Assembly (NCBI RefSeq): GCF_900104305.1
Contig: NZ_FNJC01000001.1
Span: 796,543-860,542 of the forward strand
DNA from: Filomicrobium insigne
Lineage (GTDB): Bacteria; Pseudomonadota; Alphaproteobacteria; Rhizobiales; Hyphomicrobiaceae
DNA: 64,000 bases
Reading direction: 5' to 3'
The stretch's first letter is position 1; each line of letters starts with the position of its first letter. A program made the position numbers and the translations under genes. Shown piece after piece: positions 48,165 through 57,401 of the stretch. The notes under the pieces were generated by a model. It searched no databases, was not told the DNA's origin, and saw only the letters and a program-made list of their open reading frames with translations.

Positions 48165-49223
48165 CTATTCTCTCGATTTCTGACCGGTATCACCGTCGGC
48201 GGAGCTACTCTGGCTCTCACGCAGCTCACTCGGGGAGAGGCCGAATCGATGCCGGAAGGCACGATTGACATTCGGCGTGTCGAACAACCCGCAGCGCTCT
48301 GCCAGTACCGAGATCGGCACCAACTGGTCGGGGCCTTCGAGGAAGGCTTTGAGTTTCTGAAGCCGCAGTTCACGTATCTGACCATTGACGGTCAGATGGT
48401 AGGTGGCAAACAGGCGATAAAGACTGGCCCGCGAACAGCCGATGGCACGGGCGATTTCCTCCGCGCCCAGTGTCTTCTTCCCCAGGTTGAGCCGGATATA
48501 GCGTTGCGCGGCTGCGAACAAACCCTCATTGCGGCTGCCTCGATCGCCATAGGCCGAGGTGAAGGCGGTTTCGATGGTGGTGATGGCGAAAGCTTCCGAG
48601 GCATCGAGCAGCCCGAGTTGTTCCATCGGATTGAGCGCGCTGGCCTTTTTGGGAAACCGTGCCAAATGCGCGCCAAGTAGACCGGAGAGCCGTGAGCTAT
48701 TGAGGGCCTTGCCGATCAAGGCCGGATCGGGGATCGATCCGGTGAAGATCGACGCAAGCAATGGCCGGGAAAGATCGATCTGTATCATGCTATGTCGACC
48801 ACAGAACCGGACTTTTCCTGGACGGGCGGCATCGAACAGATAAAACTCGCCCGGGCCTGCTACGGCATCTGCTCCATGCTCGTGTGAGCCTTCGATACGG
48901 CCATCCATGACATAGAGCAGGGCGAGTTCTTCGCCGCCATCCGCCCTGATCTGGCCGCGCGTTCTGATCCCCTCGTAGCCATCGGCCTCGACATGGTGCA
49001 TTTCGCCCGACAGCGTTGCGAGCGAAGTGACCGAGGCCACGAAATCGCGCTGTTGCGCAGCGTTCGGCCGGGGGACTTCGAGATTATAGATGACAGATTT
49101 GAGCCAGTAATTGTAGCGCTCGCGCTCAGGCGCATCGATCGAGGAGACTGTCTGGAAGACATGCGCGCGCGGTCGCCCTTTCGAAAACTGATAGAATTGC
49201 TGTCGCCGCGTCAAATCATCCAT
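48165..49223 (-). CDS. AraC-family transcriptional regulator
   Basis: A 352-residue regulator. The N-terminal region contains a cupin-like sensing domain (RADGGEELALLYVMDGRIEGSHEHGAD, AGPGEFYLFDAARPGKVRFCG). The C-terminal AraC DNA-binding domain has two HTHs: KTLGAEEIARAIGCSRASLYRLFATY and VPISVLAERCGLFDTPNVNRAFRHRFGLSPSELRE. It lies 146 bp upstream of the autotransporter on the same strand and may control it. The ATG at 49223 is the natural start; an upstream frame from 49265 is open. Confidence 0.9.
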   Translation of the reverse strand: MDDLTRRQQFYQFSKGRPRAHVFQTVSSIDAPERERYNYWLKSVIYNLEVPRPNAAQQRDFVASVTSLATLSGEMHHVEADGYEGIRTRGQIRADGGEELALLYVMDGRIEGSHEHGADAVAGPGEFYLFDAARPGKVRFCGRHSMIQIDLSRPLLASIFTGSIPDPALIGKALNSSRLSGLLGAHLARFPKKASALNPMEQLGLLDASEAFAITTIETAFTSAYGDRGSRNEGLFAAAQRYIRLNLGKKTLGAEEIARAIGCSRASLYRLFATYHLTVNGQIRELRLQKLKAFLEGPDQLVPISVLAERCGLFDTPNVNRAFRHRFGLSPSELRESQSSSADGDTGQKSRE

Positions 49224-49351
49224 GCGGGAAGTATAAGGTGAGGGCCGCCTAGGGCAAGGAGACACAGACCTTTGTCCATTAACTCGGCCTGAAAACGCAC
49301 AGGCGAATTCTATAGAGGCAACTTATCCCGAGCGGGCCTCAGTTCCGTATC

Positions 49352-49468
49352 ATGCGCGAGCGGATGCGGGAAGCAGGCGATGTGGCGGAGGATGTCGACA
49401 TCAACATCATCGAACGCGGCGAACGCAGCTTCGTCAGCAATCGGCTCAAACTATCTGTTAGGTTCTGA
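49352..49468 (+). CDS. Possible short gene or gene remnant (38 aa)
   Basis: An open frame reading MRERMREAGDVAEDVDINIIERGE then SFVSNRLKLSVRF. The frame is also open a little upstream without a start, and composition looks protein-like (acidic, helical). No ribosome binding site is clear. The family is unrecognised. It may be a fragment of a lost gene at the edge of the decayed region. Confidence 0.25.
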   Translation: MRERMREAGDVAEDVDINIIERGERSFVSNRLKLSVRF

Positions 49469-49483
49469 CGCCGGACGGGCTCG

Positions 49484-49834
49484 CTAGTCCGCGACCTTTT
49501 TCACGAACGCGGATTTCAACCCCATCTGGCCGATCCCTGGTATTTTGCAGTCGATGTCGTGGTCACCGCCAACAAGGCGAATGTTTTTCACCTTGGTGCC
49601 AACCTTGACCACATTCGACGAGCCCTTGATCTTCAGATCCTTGACGACCATCACGGTATCGCCATCCGTTAGCACGGCGCCATTAGCGTCACGGACAACC
49701 GCTTCTTCCGTCGCCTCCTCTTCATGCGCTTCCGCGCCCGACCACTCGTGCGCGCACTCGGGACAAATGAACAGTCCTCGGTCTTCGTATGCGTACGGTG
49801 ATTGGCATTTCACGCAATGGATGGTGTCGGTCAT
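49484..49834 (-). CDS. yjdM: YjdM/PhnA-type zinc-ribbon protein
   Basis: A 116-residue protein with a CxxC-x(13)-CxxC zinc ribbon at the N-terminus ([27 protein letters not shown]). The family C-terminal domain follows ([53 protein letters not shown]). E. coli YjdM was historically called PhnA; function is unknown. The start at 49834 fits the family N-terminus; the open frame extends to 49933. Confidence 0.9.
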   Translation of the reverse strand: MTDTIHCVKCQSPYAYEDRGLFICPECAHEWSGAEAHEEEATEEAVVRDANGAVLTDGDTVMVVKDLKIKGSSNVVKVGTKVKNIRLVGGDHDIDCKIPGIGQMGLKSAFVKKVAD

Positions 49835-49956
49835 GTCGGATTCACTTGTCCTGCTGGATAGAGGCAGTCGTATTACTCGCGCGTTGGCGGTACCGCGCCG
49901 AATACGCTCTCGGATACCCGGCTGGCAAGGCATTTACAAACCTTTGGACGATCGAT

Positions 49957-50253
49957 TTAAGGTCGGCGGGTATTCGTCACCACCGCGCTCAAGGCGCTTG
50001 AGATCATTGCCCGCGTTTGGTCGACGAGGGTGTTCCTGTCAGGGAGGAAAATCGTCCGTTTCGCGGATGCCAGCTTCCTCAAACGCCAGATGATTTGGAC
50101 CGTCGTGTACGTCTCGCCCGTTCCGGACAGACCTTTTATTAGAGACCGTCGAGATAAGATGCCCGGCATTGGCGGCCGCGAGCGCGCGACCGCTGACAAC
50201 CTCAAAGGTCGGGTTTCGTGTAGTCGCCGAGCTTCGAGCCGCAGAATTGCCAA
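49957..50253 (-). pseudogene. Remnant of a type I restriction endonuclease (HsdR) helicase domain
   Basis: An open frame with a short stretch clearly related to HsdR/DEAD motor proteins: GLSGTGETYTTVQIIWRL followed by KRTIFLPDRNTLVDQTRA. The Walker A motif normally reads GTGKT; here the Lys is Glu, which should abolish ATP binding. The rest of the large HsdR protein and its HsdM and HsdS partners are absent, and similarity stops after about 55 residues, apparently at a frameshift. It is debris of a restriction-modification locus. Confidence 0.7.
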
Positions 50254-50596
50254 ATGTGCTTAAAGGCCGCTTGACTCCCCCGCGCGCCGAGCCTGCTGTT
50301 TTCGAAACGCTTGCCCGCGATCATGACGGCAACCGCTATGCGGGACCTCGCCTTGGCAATAGCTTCGAGCACAGGAAACACATGATCACCGCCGGCCACG
50401 ACGCGAACGCATCATTCCCACAGCGTAGGACCAGCCCGCGTCCGCCTGACATGGTAGCGGCCAGCCCCACATGGTTGGTGCCGAAGTCGTCGCGTTCAAT
50501 ATTTGCCTCCCAACGGGCGGCTGCGGGCTGTGGCAGCAGCGTCAATCCCGCAATGAGGAGTACTGCGAAACCCCTTCGGACCGTGCGACGTGACAC
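50202..50596 (-). pseudogene. Frameshifted secreted protein of unknown family
   Basis: Two overlapping frames together read as one exported protein. The first (to 50336) starts at GTG 50596 with AGGAGG ahead. It has a signal peptide (RRGFAVLLIAGLTLLPQPAAA) and a mature start RWEANIERDDFGTNHVGLAA then GLVLRCG. The second (50399-50202) continues FPVLEAIAKARSRIAVAVMIAGKRFENSRLGARGS then KHIWQFCGSKL. The pattern (RC, then a Val-rich strand, then a final Cys) resembles small secreted two-cysteine proteins such as the VasI-like group, but the family is uncertain. A single indel near 50390 would restore the frame. Confidence 0.55.
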
Positions 50597-50698
50597 ACCT
50601 TCCCTCCTCGGACTATTCCTATACGGACTAGTCTGAACCAGATTGGTACCGAGTGCACGCATTTCGTCAGAGGCTTCGCCTGTCAGATGGAGATCAAG

Positions 50699-50794
50699 AT
50701 GTCAGAGCAGCAGTTTATGGCCGTCGATGTATTCATCGACTGGAAAGACGAGGGTGTGTACGCCGTCAGCCATACGTTGGGGGCACCTGGATGA
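50699..50794 (+). CDS. Possible 31-aa peptide
   Basis: A short frame MSEQQFMAVDVFIDWKDEGV continuing to SHTLGAPG, with GGAG eight bases before the ATG. Composition is protein-like. It could be a true small gene or the start of a truncated one. Nothing recognisable. Confidence 0.3.
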   Translation: MSEQQFMAVDVFIDWKDEGVYAVSHTLGAPG

Positions 50795-51006
50795 AGGCGC
50801 CATATTGTCGGGGGGCTAATGATCTTTCGCGGGCAATCGCGAACTTGGTTGAACGCGGCTGAAGCGCCGGCTGACAATCTCCATCCTTTGATGCAGCTCG
50901 CAAGTTGCACGGCAGCTGCCTGAACCGAACCGGACATATCAACCTGTCACCTTGACTTCCCAGCTTGGCCCACAGGCGCCTTACGCAGCTCTCACAAGCT
51001 TTAGGG

Positions 51007-51198
51007 TCAGGTTCGGTCGCCCGACGCTTCGGCTTCGGCAATGTGTTCCTTGGCCTTGAGGATCTCTTCCTTGAGTTGATGTGTCTTATCGGGCTCGGCC
51101 TCAAGGCTCTCGAGGAACTCGCGCCATTCGCTGATCGATGCAAAGTGCGATGGTGGATCGATGAAGCTAAATTTTCGCGGCGGGTTAAGTGACGACAT
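51007..51198 (-). CDS. Hypothetical small acidic helical protein
   Basis: A 63-residue protein beginning MSSLNPPRKFSFIDPPSHFAS, followed by a strongly helical, charged part (EWREFLESLEAEPDKTHQLKEEILKAKEHIAEAEA) that could form a coiled coil. GAGG lies eight bases before the ATG. It starts six bases after the stop of the small gene upstream on the same strand, so the two form a unit. No family is recognised. The compact two-gene layout is like that of a toxin-antitoxin pair, but neither product shows a known toxin motif. Confidence 0.6.
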   Translation of the reverse strand: MSSLNPPRKFSFIDPPSHFASISEWREFLESLEAEPDKTHQLKEEILKAKEHIAEAEASGDRT

Positions 51199-51204
51199 TA
51201 GCGA

Positions 51205-51438
51205 TCACCTCGGATTTGCTTTTGGTCGTCGAAACATGATGCTGTCCGGTTCATCACCCCGCATACGATCGCCCAACAGCGAGTTGTCTTCTCGAAGGTC
51301 GACGAGAAGCTGCAAATCTAGCTTTGAGGTGAGCAATGCCGCGTGGAATTCTGGAGAAGCCGGGAGCACTTCTAGCTCCGCTATGTAGTGCTTCAAACTG
51401 TCTTCGGTCTCAAATTTAGGTCGCTTTGGTAACGCCAT
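51205..51438 (-). CDS. Hypothetical small protein
   Basis: A 77-residue soluble protein beginning MALPKRPKFETEDSLKHYIAEL, then LPASPEFHAALLTSKLDLQLLVDLRED and a basic tail. Predicted largely helical. The family is unknown. It is the first gene of a two-gene unit with the coiled-coil-like protein, separated by six bases. It lies in the decayed region between yjdM and the glycan cluster, so it may be recently acquired. Confidence 0.6.
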   Translation of the reverse strand: MALPKRPKFETEDSLKHYIAELEVLPASPEFHAALLTSKLDLQLLVDLREDNSLLGDRMRGDEPDSIMFRRPKANPR

Positions 51439-51948
51439 CGGTGCACGTCCTGACCAATCGTGTCGACGAACACATATAGTCTATCTTAGCCTATCTGGAT
51501 CCTTGCCGGGGCAATCCTTGGTGGCTTTTAGTTTGAATTGCGGTCGATAATTCAGGCCTCTCACCATTGGATGCCATCCGGCAACAGCCGACATCGAGTG
51601 AATCCCACGCGACGCGAATGACCCACAGCCGACATCATGATCCGCGCGACCACCCGACTGGTAACTTCTGCTGTGCCGAGAAAGCGGACATTGCAACCAG
51701 GAACAAGCTTCTCAATGGGTCGCCGAAAGAATGCATCACCTTATCGACTCTCTGCTGACGTCAAACTAAATATCTTGAGCGTTGCACGTCACCGATAAGA
51801 CGCAAGCGAACCTCTGCCGAACACCGAGTTCATAGAAGGGAGCAGAGTTGCAAGACTGCACGTGCAAACGGCGTCTATCGATTTCTATAGGTCCTGATCT
51901 AGCGCCATAGTAGTAATGAAGGGTGATCTGCGGACAGGTGCGTGTGAG
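51439..51948. other. Non-coding gap before the glycan cluster
   Basis: About 500 bp without a credible gene. Short frames on both strands lack ribosome binding sites. It should hold the promoters for the plus-strand methyltransferase and for the minus-strand small gene pair. I see no repeat or terminator in it. Confidence 0.45.
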
Positions 51949-52752
51949 ATGGATAGGTCGGATCAGCTAGAGAACATTGATGGTGAATATTTAGCCAGCG
52001 AGATTTCCAGGCTTCGCGCGGCCTACCTCGACCTAATGTGCGACAGCCTCGTCGGGCGCCTCAATCGCGATCCCGCGATACAGCCGCACATCGGAGGCTA
52101 CGATGAGAACCACCGCCTCAACGGATGGGATTGGCCATCGGTAGCCCCCTCAATGATCGGTGCGCGGCGCATGCGCCATCTGAGGGCCGAGTGCGAACGC
52201 GTCATCTCCGGTGGCGTCGCGGGAGATTTCCTCGAGGCAGGCGTATGGCGCGGCGGCGCGGCCATGATGATGAGAGCGGCGCTAAAGGCCTACGGCGTCA
52301 CCGACCGGCGCGTTATTGCAGCCGACACGTTTGACGGTCAGCCTCTCGATACGGACCCTGAGGATTCCGCCGCTTTCCTACGTGAAGAACCCGTCTTCGC
52401 CGTGCCGCTTTACGAGGTGAGGGCCACCTTCGAGCGCTATGGGCTTCTCGACCGGCAAGTGGTTTTTCTGGAAGGGCCGTTCGCCGAGACGCTTGCGAAC
52501 GCGCCGGTCGAGAGGCTTGCGATCCTGCGGCTTGATGGTGACACCTTCTCAAGCGCCCGCGATACGCTGGCAGCTCTCTACGATAAGCTTTCCCCCGGAG
52601 GGAGCGTCATCCTCGATGATTACTACCTGTTCGAAGACAACCGGCGTGCGGTTGATATTTTTCGGGCCGAGCGAGAAATCGTTGATCCGATCGTGGGGAT
52701 CGATGACTACGGTGGCTACTGGGTAAAGGAGAGGCGCAGTACAGCCTGTTGA
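51949..52752 (+). CDS. TylF/MycF-family O-methyltransferase
   Basis: A 267-residue SAM- and metal-dependent sugar O-methyltransferase related to macrocin O-methyltransferase TylF. Signature segments are GDFLEAGVWRGGAAMMMRAAL, VIAADTFDGQP, and AILRLDGDTFSSARDTLAALYDKLSPGGSVILDDY with the Asp cluster that binds magnesium. It probably methylates a hydroxyl of a sugar made by the neighbouring enzymes. AGGTG eight bases upstream supports this ATG over one at 51916. It faces the convergent UXS gene. Confidence 0.87.
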   Translation: MDRSDQLENIDGEYLASEISRLRAAYLDLMCDSLVGRLNRDPAIQPHIGGYDENHRLNGWDWPSVAPSMIGARRMRHLRAECERVISGGVAGDFLEAGVWRGGAAMMMRAALKAYGVTDRRVIAADTFDGQPLDTDPEDSAAFLREEPVFAVPLYEVRATFERYGLLDRQVVFLEGPFAETLANAPVERLAILRLDGDTFSSARDTLAALYDKLSPGGSVILDDYYLFEDNRRAVDIFRAEREIVDPIVGIDDYGGYWVKERRSTAC

Positions 52753-52820
52753 TGGTCGCGCGGGCGGTATCGTGTTGTGTGAGGGACAGAAAAGATCCGG
52801 CAGCGTCGACGATAGGCTCG

Positions 52821-53882
52821 CTACTCCCCTAATGGCGCGGTTTCCTCCACGGTGCCCGGATCCTCGATGATGCCACCTGCATAGCAATCACGATTGACCA
52901 GTGTGGCGGCCGTGCGTGCTGGTTCAAGGGGTGCGCCGTACTTGAGCAGGGACTCAAAATAGGTGATCGTGCGTACGAGGCCGTCGCGCAAACCGACTTC
53001 CGGTCGCCAGCCGAGGGCCGAAGATGCCAGCGAAATGTCCGGCCGACGTTGGCGCGGATCGTCTGCCGGCAGAGGGCGGAAAACCATCTTGGATGACGAC
53101 CCTGTCAAGTCGATCACGAGTTTGGCGAGTTCGCGGACGGTGAATTCGCCCGGGTTCCCGAGATTGACGGGTCCCATTAAATCGGGCGGGCTTCCCATGA
53201 GGGCAACCAGCCCCGTCACCAAGTCGTCCACATAGCAGAATGAGCGCGTTTGAGCGCCTTCACCGTAGACCGTGATTGGCGCGCCGCGTAACGCCTGCAC
53301 GATGAAGTTCGATACAACGCGGCCGTCGTTCGGCTGCATCCTGGGACCGTATGTATTGAAGATGCGCGCAACCTTGATTTCAGTCCCGTACTGGCGCTGG
53401 AAGTCAAAGAACAGTGTCTCGGCACAGCGCTTGCCCTCGTCGTAGCAGGCGCGTGGTCCGATCGGATTGACATTCCCGTGGTAGGTCTCGTGCTGTGGGT
53501 GCTCAAGCGGATCGCCGTAGACTTCGGATGTCGAGGCTTGGAGAACGCGACTGCGTGTGCGGTTTGCTAACTCCAGAACGTTGAATGCGCCGAACACGCT
53601 TGTTTTCGTCGTTCGGACGGGATCATCTTGATAGTGCTGAGGGGAAGCGGGACAGGCGAGGTTGAAGATCTCATCGGCATCGAGGTTGAGTGGAGCAGCG
53701 ATGTCGTGCTCAACAAGCTCGAAGCTGGAGTGATCGTTCAAATGATCTACATTGGCGCGCCGGCCAGTATGAAAGTTGTCAACGCAGATCGCGACGTGAC
53801 CCGCTGCAAGCAACCGGTCGCACAGGTGGGATCCGAGAAAACCTGCACCGCCCGTCACGACCACACGCTTGCGACCACCCAT
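52821..53882 (-). CDS. UDP-glucuronate decarboxylase (UDP-xylose synthase)
   Basis: A 353-residue extended short-chain dehydrogenase. The NAD-binding motif is [15 protein letters not shown]. The sequence [26 protein letters not shown] and [14 protein letters not shown] (catalytic Tyr-x3-Lys) identifies the UXS group (EC 4.1.1.35), which converts UDP-glucuronate to UDP-xylose. [19 protein letters not shown] is also typical. A start at 53882 with AGGTGA nearby fits the family N-terminus. It runs 94 bp behind the CDP-paratose-type epimerase gene. It would supply UDP-xylose for the glycosyltransferase-like proteins. Confidence 0.9.
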   Translation of the reverse strand: MGGRKRVVVTGGAGFLGSHLCDRLLAAGHVAICVDNFHTGRRANVDHLNDHSSFELVEHDIAAPLNLDADEIFNLACPASPQHYQDDPVRTTKTSVFGAFNVLELANRTRSRVLQASTSEVYGDPLEHPQHETYHGNVNPIGPRACYDEGKRCAETLFFDFQRQYGTEIKVARIFNTYGPRMQPNDGRVVSNFIVQALRGAPITVYGEGAQTRSFCYVDDLVTGLVALMGSPPDLMGPVNLGNPGEFTVRELAKLVIDLTGSSSKMVFRPLPADDPRQRRPDISLASSALGWRPEVGLRDGLVRTITYFESLLKYGAPLEPARTAATLVNRDCYAGGIIEDPGTVEETAPLGE

Positions 53883-53976
53883 ACTGTCACCTAGCCTTTC
53901 TTCCAGCAGCTCCAACGTCGGTCAATATTGCCGGAGCTTTCCTGAATTGCAGATGTACGGACAATATCGAGTGCCC

Positions 53977-55011
53977 TCAGACCGCCTCAACAAACAGATC
54001 TCGCACCTCGTCGACCCAGTCGATCAGCCCTGTAACACCTTTCTCGACGCCGATTTCCGGTTTCCAGCCCAACTCCGCCTCCAGCTTTCGGATATCGCTC
54101 ACATACGCGCGCTGATCGCCTGGCCGCCAGTCCTGCCACTTTAGCGGGATCGTCTTGCCGAGCCGCCGCTCCAGCATTGCGATCAGATCGAGCAAAGAGA
54201 GGACGTGATCCGGCCCGCCGCCAACGTTGAAGGCCTGTCCCGCGATGCGGTCCGGCGCCTGTATGGCGGCCTCGTAGGCGCGTAATAGGTCTTCGACATG
54301 AAGTACGTCGCGAACCTGGCGGCCATCGCCGTAAATGGTGATGTTGCGCCCCAGCCGCGCCGCGATGGTGAACCATGCAATCCAGCCCTGATCCTCGACG
54401 CCGAACTGCCGTGTTCCGTAGATGCAGGACTGTCTGAATGAAGTTGCGGGGATGTTATAAATGCGCGCGAAATCGAGAGTGTACTGATCAGCTGCTCCTT
54501 TCGAGCAACCGTAGGGTGAGAGAAAGTCGAGAGGTTCGCTTTCGGAAATGCCGTGCGGTCTGTCGGTGTAGCCGTAGCGTTCACCTTTCAGTTCGGTTAC
54601 CGCTGATGTGATCTTGCCATAGACCTTGTTGGTCGAGGCGAAGATGACGACCGCTTCAGGGTTAAACCGGCGAATGGCGTCAAGCACATTGAAGGTGCCA
54701 AGCGCATTCGCCATGAAGTCGGCTCTCGGATCGACAACGGACGTTGTGACCGCCACCTGAGCAGCGAGGTGAATGACGGCATCGTAGCGCTTCTCGGAGA
54801 CAACACGGTCGATTGCAGCGCGGTCGCAAACATCGGCGTGTTCGAAATCAAACGACGTGCCGTCGCGTAGCCATTCAAGGTTTTGTTCGGTGCCTGTGCG
54901 TGACAGGTTATCGAGGACCGTGACACTCCAGTTACGGCCACTGAAATAACGGGCGGCATTGCAGCCGACGAAACCGGCTCCCCCCGTGATCAACACACTC
55001 TTTGTGCCCAT
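53977..55011 (-). CDS. CDP-paratose 2-epimerase-like (RfbE/Tyv family)
   Basis: A 344-residue extended SDR. It has TGGAGFVGCNAARYF at the N-terminus, HLAAQVAVTTSVVDP, FASTNKVYGK and LDFLSPYGCSKGAADQYTLDFARI (Tyr-x3-Lys variant). It closes with SCIYGTRQFGVEDQGWIAWF and GDGRQVRDVLHVEDL. These match CDP-tyvelose 2-epimerase from Yersinia and Salmonella over the whole length. In those organisms it converts CDP-paratose to CDP-tyvelose. No CDP-glucose pathway genes lie here, so the substrate may differ. It is divergent from the next epimerase. Confidence 0.85.
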   Translation of the reverse strand: MGTKSVLITGGAGFVGCNAARYFSGRNWSVTVLDNLSRTGTEQNLEWLRDGTSFDFEHADVCDRAAIDRVVSEKRYDAVIHLAAQVAVTTSVVDPRADFMANALGTFNVLDAIRRFNPEAVVIFASTNKVYGKITSAVTELKGERYGYTDRPHGISESEPLDFLSPYGCSKGAADQYTLDFARIYNIPATSFRQSCIYGTRQFGVEDQGWIAWFTIAARLGRNITIYGDGRQVRDVLHVEDLLRAYEAAIQAPDRIAGQAFNVGGGPDHVLSLLDLIAMLERRLGKTIPLKWQDWRPGDQRAYVSDIRKLEAELGWKPEIGVEKGVTGLIDWVDEVRDLFVEAV

Positions 55012-55275
55012 ACCCAGTTCCTGTCGCAACGGTCACAGCCGACTGAACGGTCGATCGGGCACGTTTTCGTGCCGGCAGGAGAACCAGCTAGATCCCCTTA
55101 TCTCTATAACGGACAACAAATTTTCGGCATCGCCAAGTAAAAAAAGTTGCCGTCGGATCAAAATTTTGCCTTGCGGCTCTCTCCTAACACGCGGGATAGT
55201 CCGCAGGCGGGGGAGCTTGCCAGGCCCGTCGACGGCGGCAGGAGTCGAAGATCATCGCGTTCGGAAGGTTCTGAT

Positions 55276-56286
55276 TTGAAGATCATCGTCACCGGAGGGG
55301 CTGGCTTCATCGGCACCCACCTCACGCGTCGGCTCGTCGGTCATGGCCACGACGTTATCATTATTGACAACGAGTCCAATTCGAGCCGCGCCAGCGTTCC
55401 TGCCGGGGCACGGTTCGTCTTCGGAGACGTCACCAAACCTGAAGAGCTGGAGCCGGTCTTCTCGCAAGGCGCCGATGCCGTCTGTCATCTTGCAGGACAG
55501 GTGTCGATCATACGCGCATTCGACAATCCGATTGGCGATCTGCGTACCAATACAGAGGGTACGATCAACGTGGTTCGCGTCTGTCTCGCACATAGGGTAC
55601 CGCGGCTGATTTACGCCAGTTCAATGACAGCTTACGGCGACACCGATGTGGTCCCGACGCCGGAGAGCGAGCCCTGCCGCCCCGACTCCTATTATGGGAT
55701 TACGAAGTTCGCTGCGGAGCGCTACGTGCACGCAACCGCCGAACGGCCTGACCTTGAGTGCCCGCTTGCTGTCACCTCGCTGAGGATGTTTTCGGTGTTC
55801 GGCCCCGGACAGGCCTGGGACAATCCCTATCAGGGGGTGTTGGGTATCTTCCTTGGACGGATTCAGCGTGGCGAGCCGATCACCATCTTCGGCGACGGAG
55901 AGCAGACCCGTGACTTCGTGTTCATCGACGACGTCATCGACGGCTGGTTGGGGGCGCTTGAGAATACGGACTCGACGGCGGGACGGATCATCAATCTGGG
56001 GAGCGGCCGGCCGCATTCGATCAACGAACTCGCCGCGAAGGTCCTGGCCGCACACGGCATTCCCGAGGGCGAATACGATGTGCGCTATGCACCGACGCGC
56101 CCCGGAGAGCAGCGCCGCGTCCAAGCTGATATCAGCCTCGCACGCGAGTTGTTCGGCTGGCAGCCGAAAACGAGTTTCGAGGAGGGGCTGCTTGAAACAA
56201 TGCAGTGGGCCGGCGGGACAGGTCCGGGCGAGGACGCGAATGGTCTAACAGCTCAGGCGGAAACCACGATCGGGGAGCGAACATGA
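55276..56286 (+). CDS. NAD-dependent sugar epimerase/dehydratase
   Basis: A 336-residue extended SDR starting KIIVTGGAGFIGTHLTRRL. HLAGQVSIIRAFDNPIGDLRTN, SSMTAYGDTDV and SYYGITKFAAERYVHA (catalytic Tyr-x3-Lys) fit the UDP-glucose 4-epimerase-like group. IFGDGEQTRDFVFIDDVIDG is the usual C-terminal motif. The start is TTG at 55276 with GGAAGG seven bases before it; the frame is open to 55147. It overlaps the first glycosyltransferase-like gene by four bases, so it heads the plus-strand operon. The exact substrate is unknown. Confidence 0.85.
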   Translation: MKIIVTGGAGFIGTHLTRRLVGHGHDVIIIDNESNSSRASVPAGARFVFGDVTKPEELEPVFSQGADAVCHLAGQVSIIRAFDNPIGDLRTNTEGTINVVRVCLAHRVPRLIYASSMTAYGDTDVVPTPESEPCRPDSYYGITKFAAERYVHATAERPDLECPLAVTSLRMFSVFGPGQAWDNPYQGVLGIFLGRIQRGEPITIFGDGEQTRDFVFIDDVIDGWLGALENTDSTAGRIINLGSGRPHSINELAAKVLAAHGIPEGEYDVRYAPTRPGEQRRVQADISLARELFGWQPKTSFEEGLLETMQWAGGTGPGEDANGLTAQAETTIGERT

Positions 56287-57401
56287 AAATTGTACTCGTC
56301 GGAGCGCACGACGCCTGGACGCGCAGCACCGCGACGGTTCACCGTTATGTTGCCTGGGGCCGAAAACTCGGCCACCAGATTGCGGTCTACGGACGACCAA
56401 ACCCAGAGTTGCCGCAACTTCCGGCAACGCTCGATACCTCTGACGCCGATCTCGTCGTGTTCCTTGTTCAGGTGCCCCATGACATTCCGGGAATGCCCGG
56501 GATCGCCCGGATGATGGACCGGATTCCACGTGAGAAGCGGATTGTGCTCGACCTGTGGGGGCGCTTCAACGAGACAGTCCGTATTGATCACGATTTCAAT
56601 CACCTTGAGAAGTTCGACGGTCATCCCGATTGGGAGTGGAAGCAGGCGATGACGGCGTTGGGCGGCACCATCCTCCAGCCGACTCTCAAACCCCGGCGCG
56701 CCGACGTGGGGTCATTCCTATTCCATGGTTTCGATCCCAAGGCGGTCGACAAGCCTTTCGATAGTGCCAAAGAAGCAGCGGAAGCGTGGCTGGCAGGAGA
56801 CCGTGGCGCGAGACCTTACGGTGTCGTCTATGTCGGCAGCAATTGGCAACGCTGGAGCCAGGTGAAACCTTTCCTTGAGGGATACAGGCGATCGGCTGAA
56901 CGCGTCGGACAGATGTGTCTTGCGGGTTGGGATTGGGCAGAACGCCCCGGCTGGGCACGCGATATGGGCATTGCTGGCGTTGACACCGATCCAGATCTTC
57001 TCGCCGATCTTAGGGTCGAAGTGCGAATGGGCATTCGTTTCGACCGCGTCGTGCCCCTCTTGGGTCAAGGGCTGTTTGCCCCGGTGATCCACCGGCCTTT
57101 GTTTAAAGAGCTAGCCCTTGTCACGAACCGAACGTTTGAAACGTTCGAGGCCGATTGCGTGCCGGTACTGATGTTGGATCGAAACTTCGTCGAGGTGATC
57201 TACGGACCGGCGGCGTTGCGTCTGGTGCCGGGCGAGGACGTGGGGGCACATCTCGAAAGTCTTCTTGACGATCCAGAAGGGGCCTGGGAGGCGGTACTCG
57301 AAACGCGTGCGTATCTCGCGCAGCATCATTCAATCGACGGACGCCTAAGGCAGTTGGAGGAACTCGCGTCGGCTGACGTACCGGCTAAGGCGGCCTCATG
57401 A
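56283..57401 (+). CDS. Glycosyltransferase-like protein, paralogue 1 of 3
   Basis: A 372-residue protein with a GT-B-like layout: an N-terminal Rossmann start (MKIVLVGAHDAWT), GHQIAVYGRP, and a C-terminal part with GVVYVGSNWQRWSQVKPFL, VIHRPLFKELALVTNRTFETFEADCVPVLMLD and EVIYGPAALRLVPGED. The last block resembles CgeB/DUF3880-type glycosyltransferases. It is the first of three neighbouring genes that share the same block order. It starts with ATGA overlap after the epimerase and ends overlapping the next gene by four bases. No donor or acceptor can be named. Confidence 0.75.
   Translation: MKIVLVGAHDAWTRSTATVHRYVAWGRKLGHQIAVYGRPNPELPQLPATLDTSDADLVVFLVQVPHDIPGMPGIARMMDRIPREKRIVLDLWGRFNETVRIDHDFNHLEKFDGHPDWEWKQAMTALGGTILQPTLKPRRADVGSFLFHGFDPKAVDKPFDSAKEAAEAWLAGDRGARPYGVVYVGSNWQRWSQVKPFLEGYRRSAERVGQMCLAGWDWAERPGWARDMGIAGVDTDPDLLADLRVEVRMGIRFDRVVPLLGQGLFAPVIHRPLFKELALVTNRTFETFEADCVPVLMLDRNFVEVIYGPAALRLVPGEDVGAHLESLLDDPEGAWEAVLETRAYLAQHHSIDGRLRQLEELASADVPAKAAS

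Noticed and set aside
50169-50636. 155-residue plus-strand frame in the decayed region
   Set aside because: The opposite strand has a signal peptide and two frames that join into one secreted protein; the plus frame looks like its shadow.
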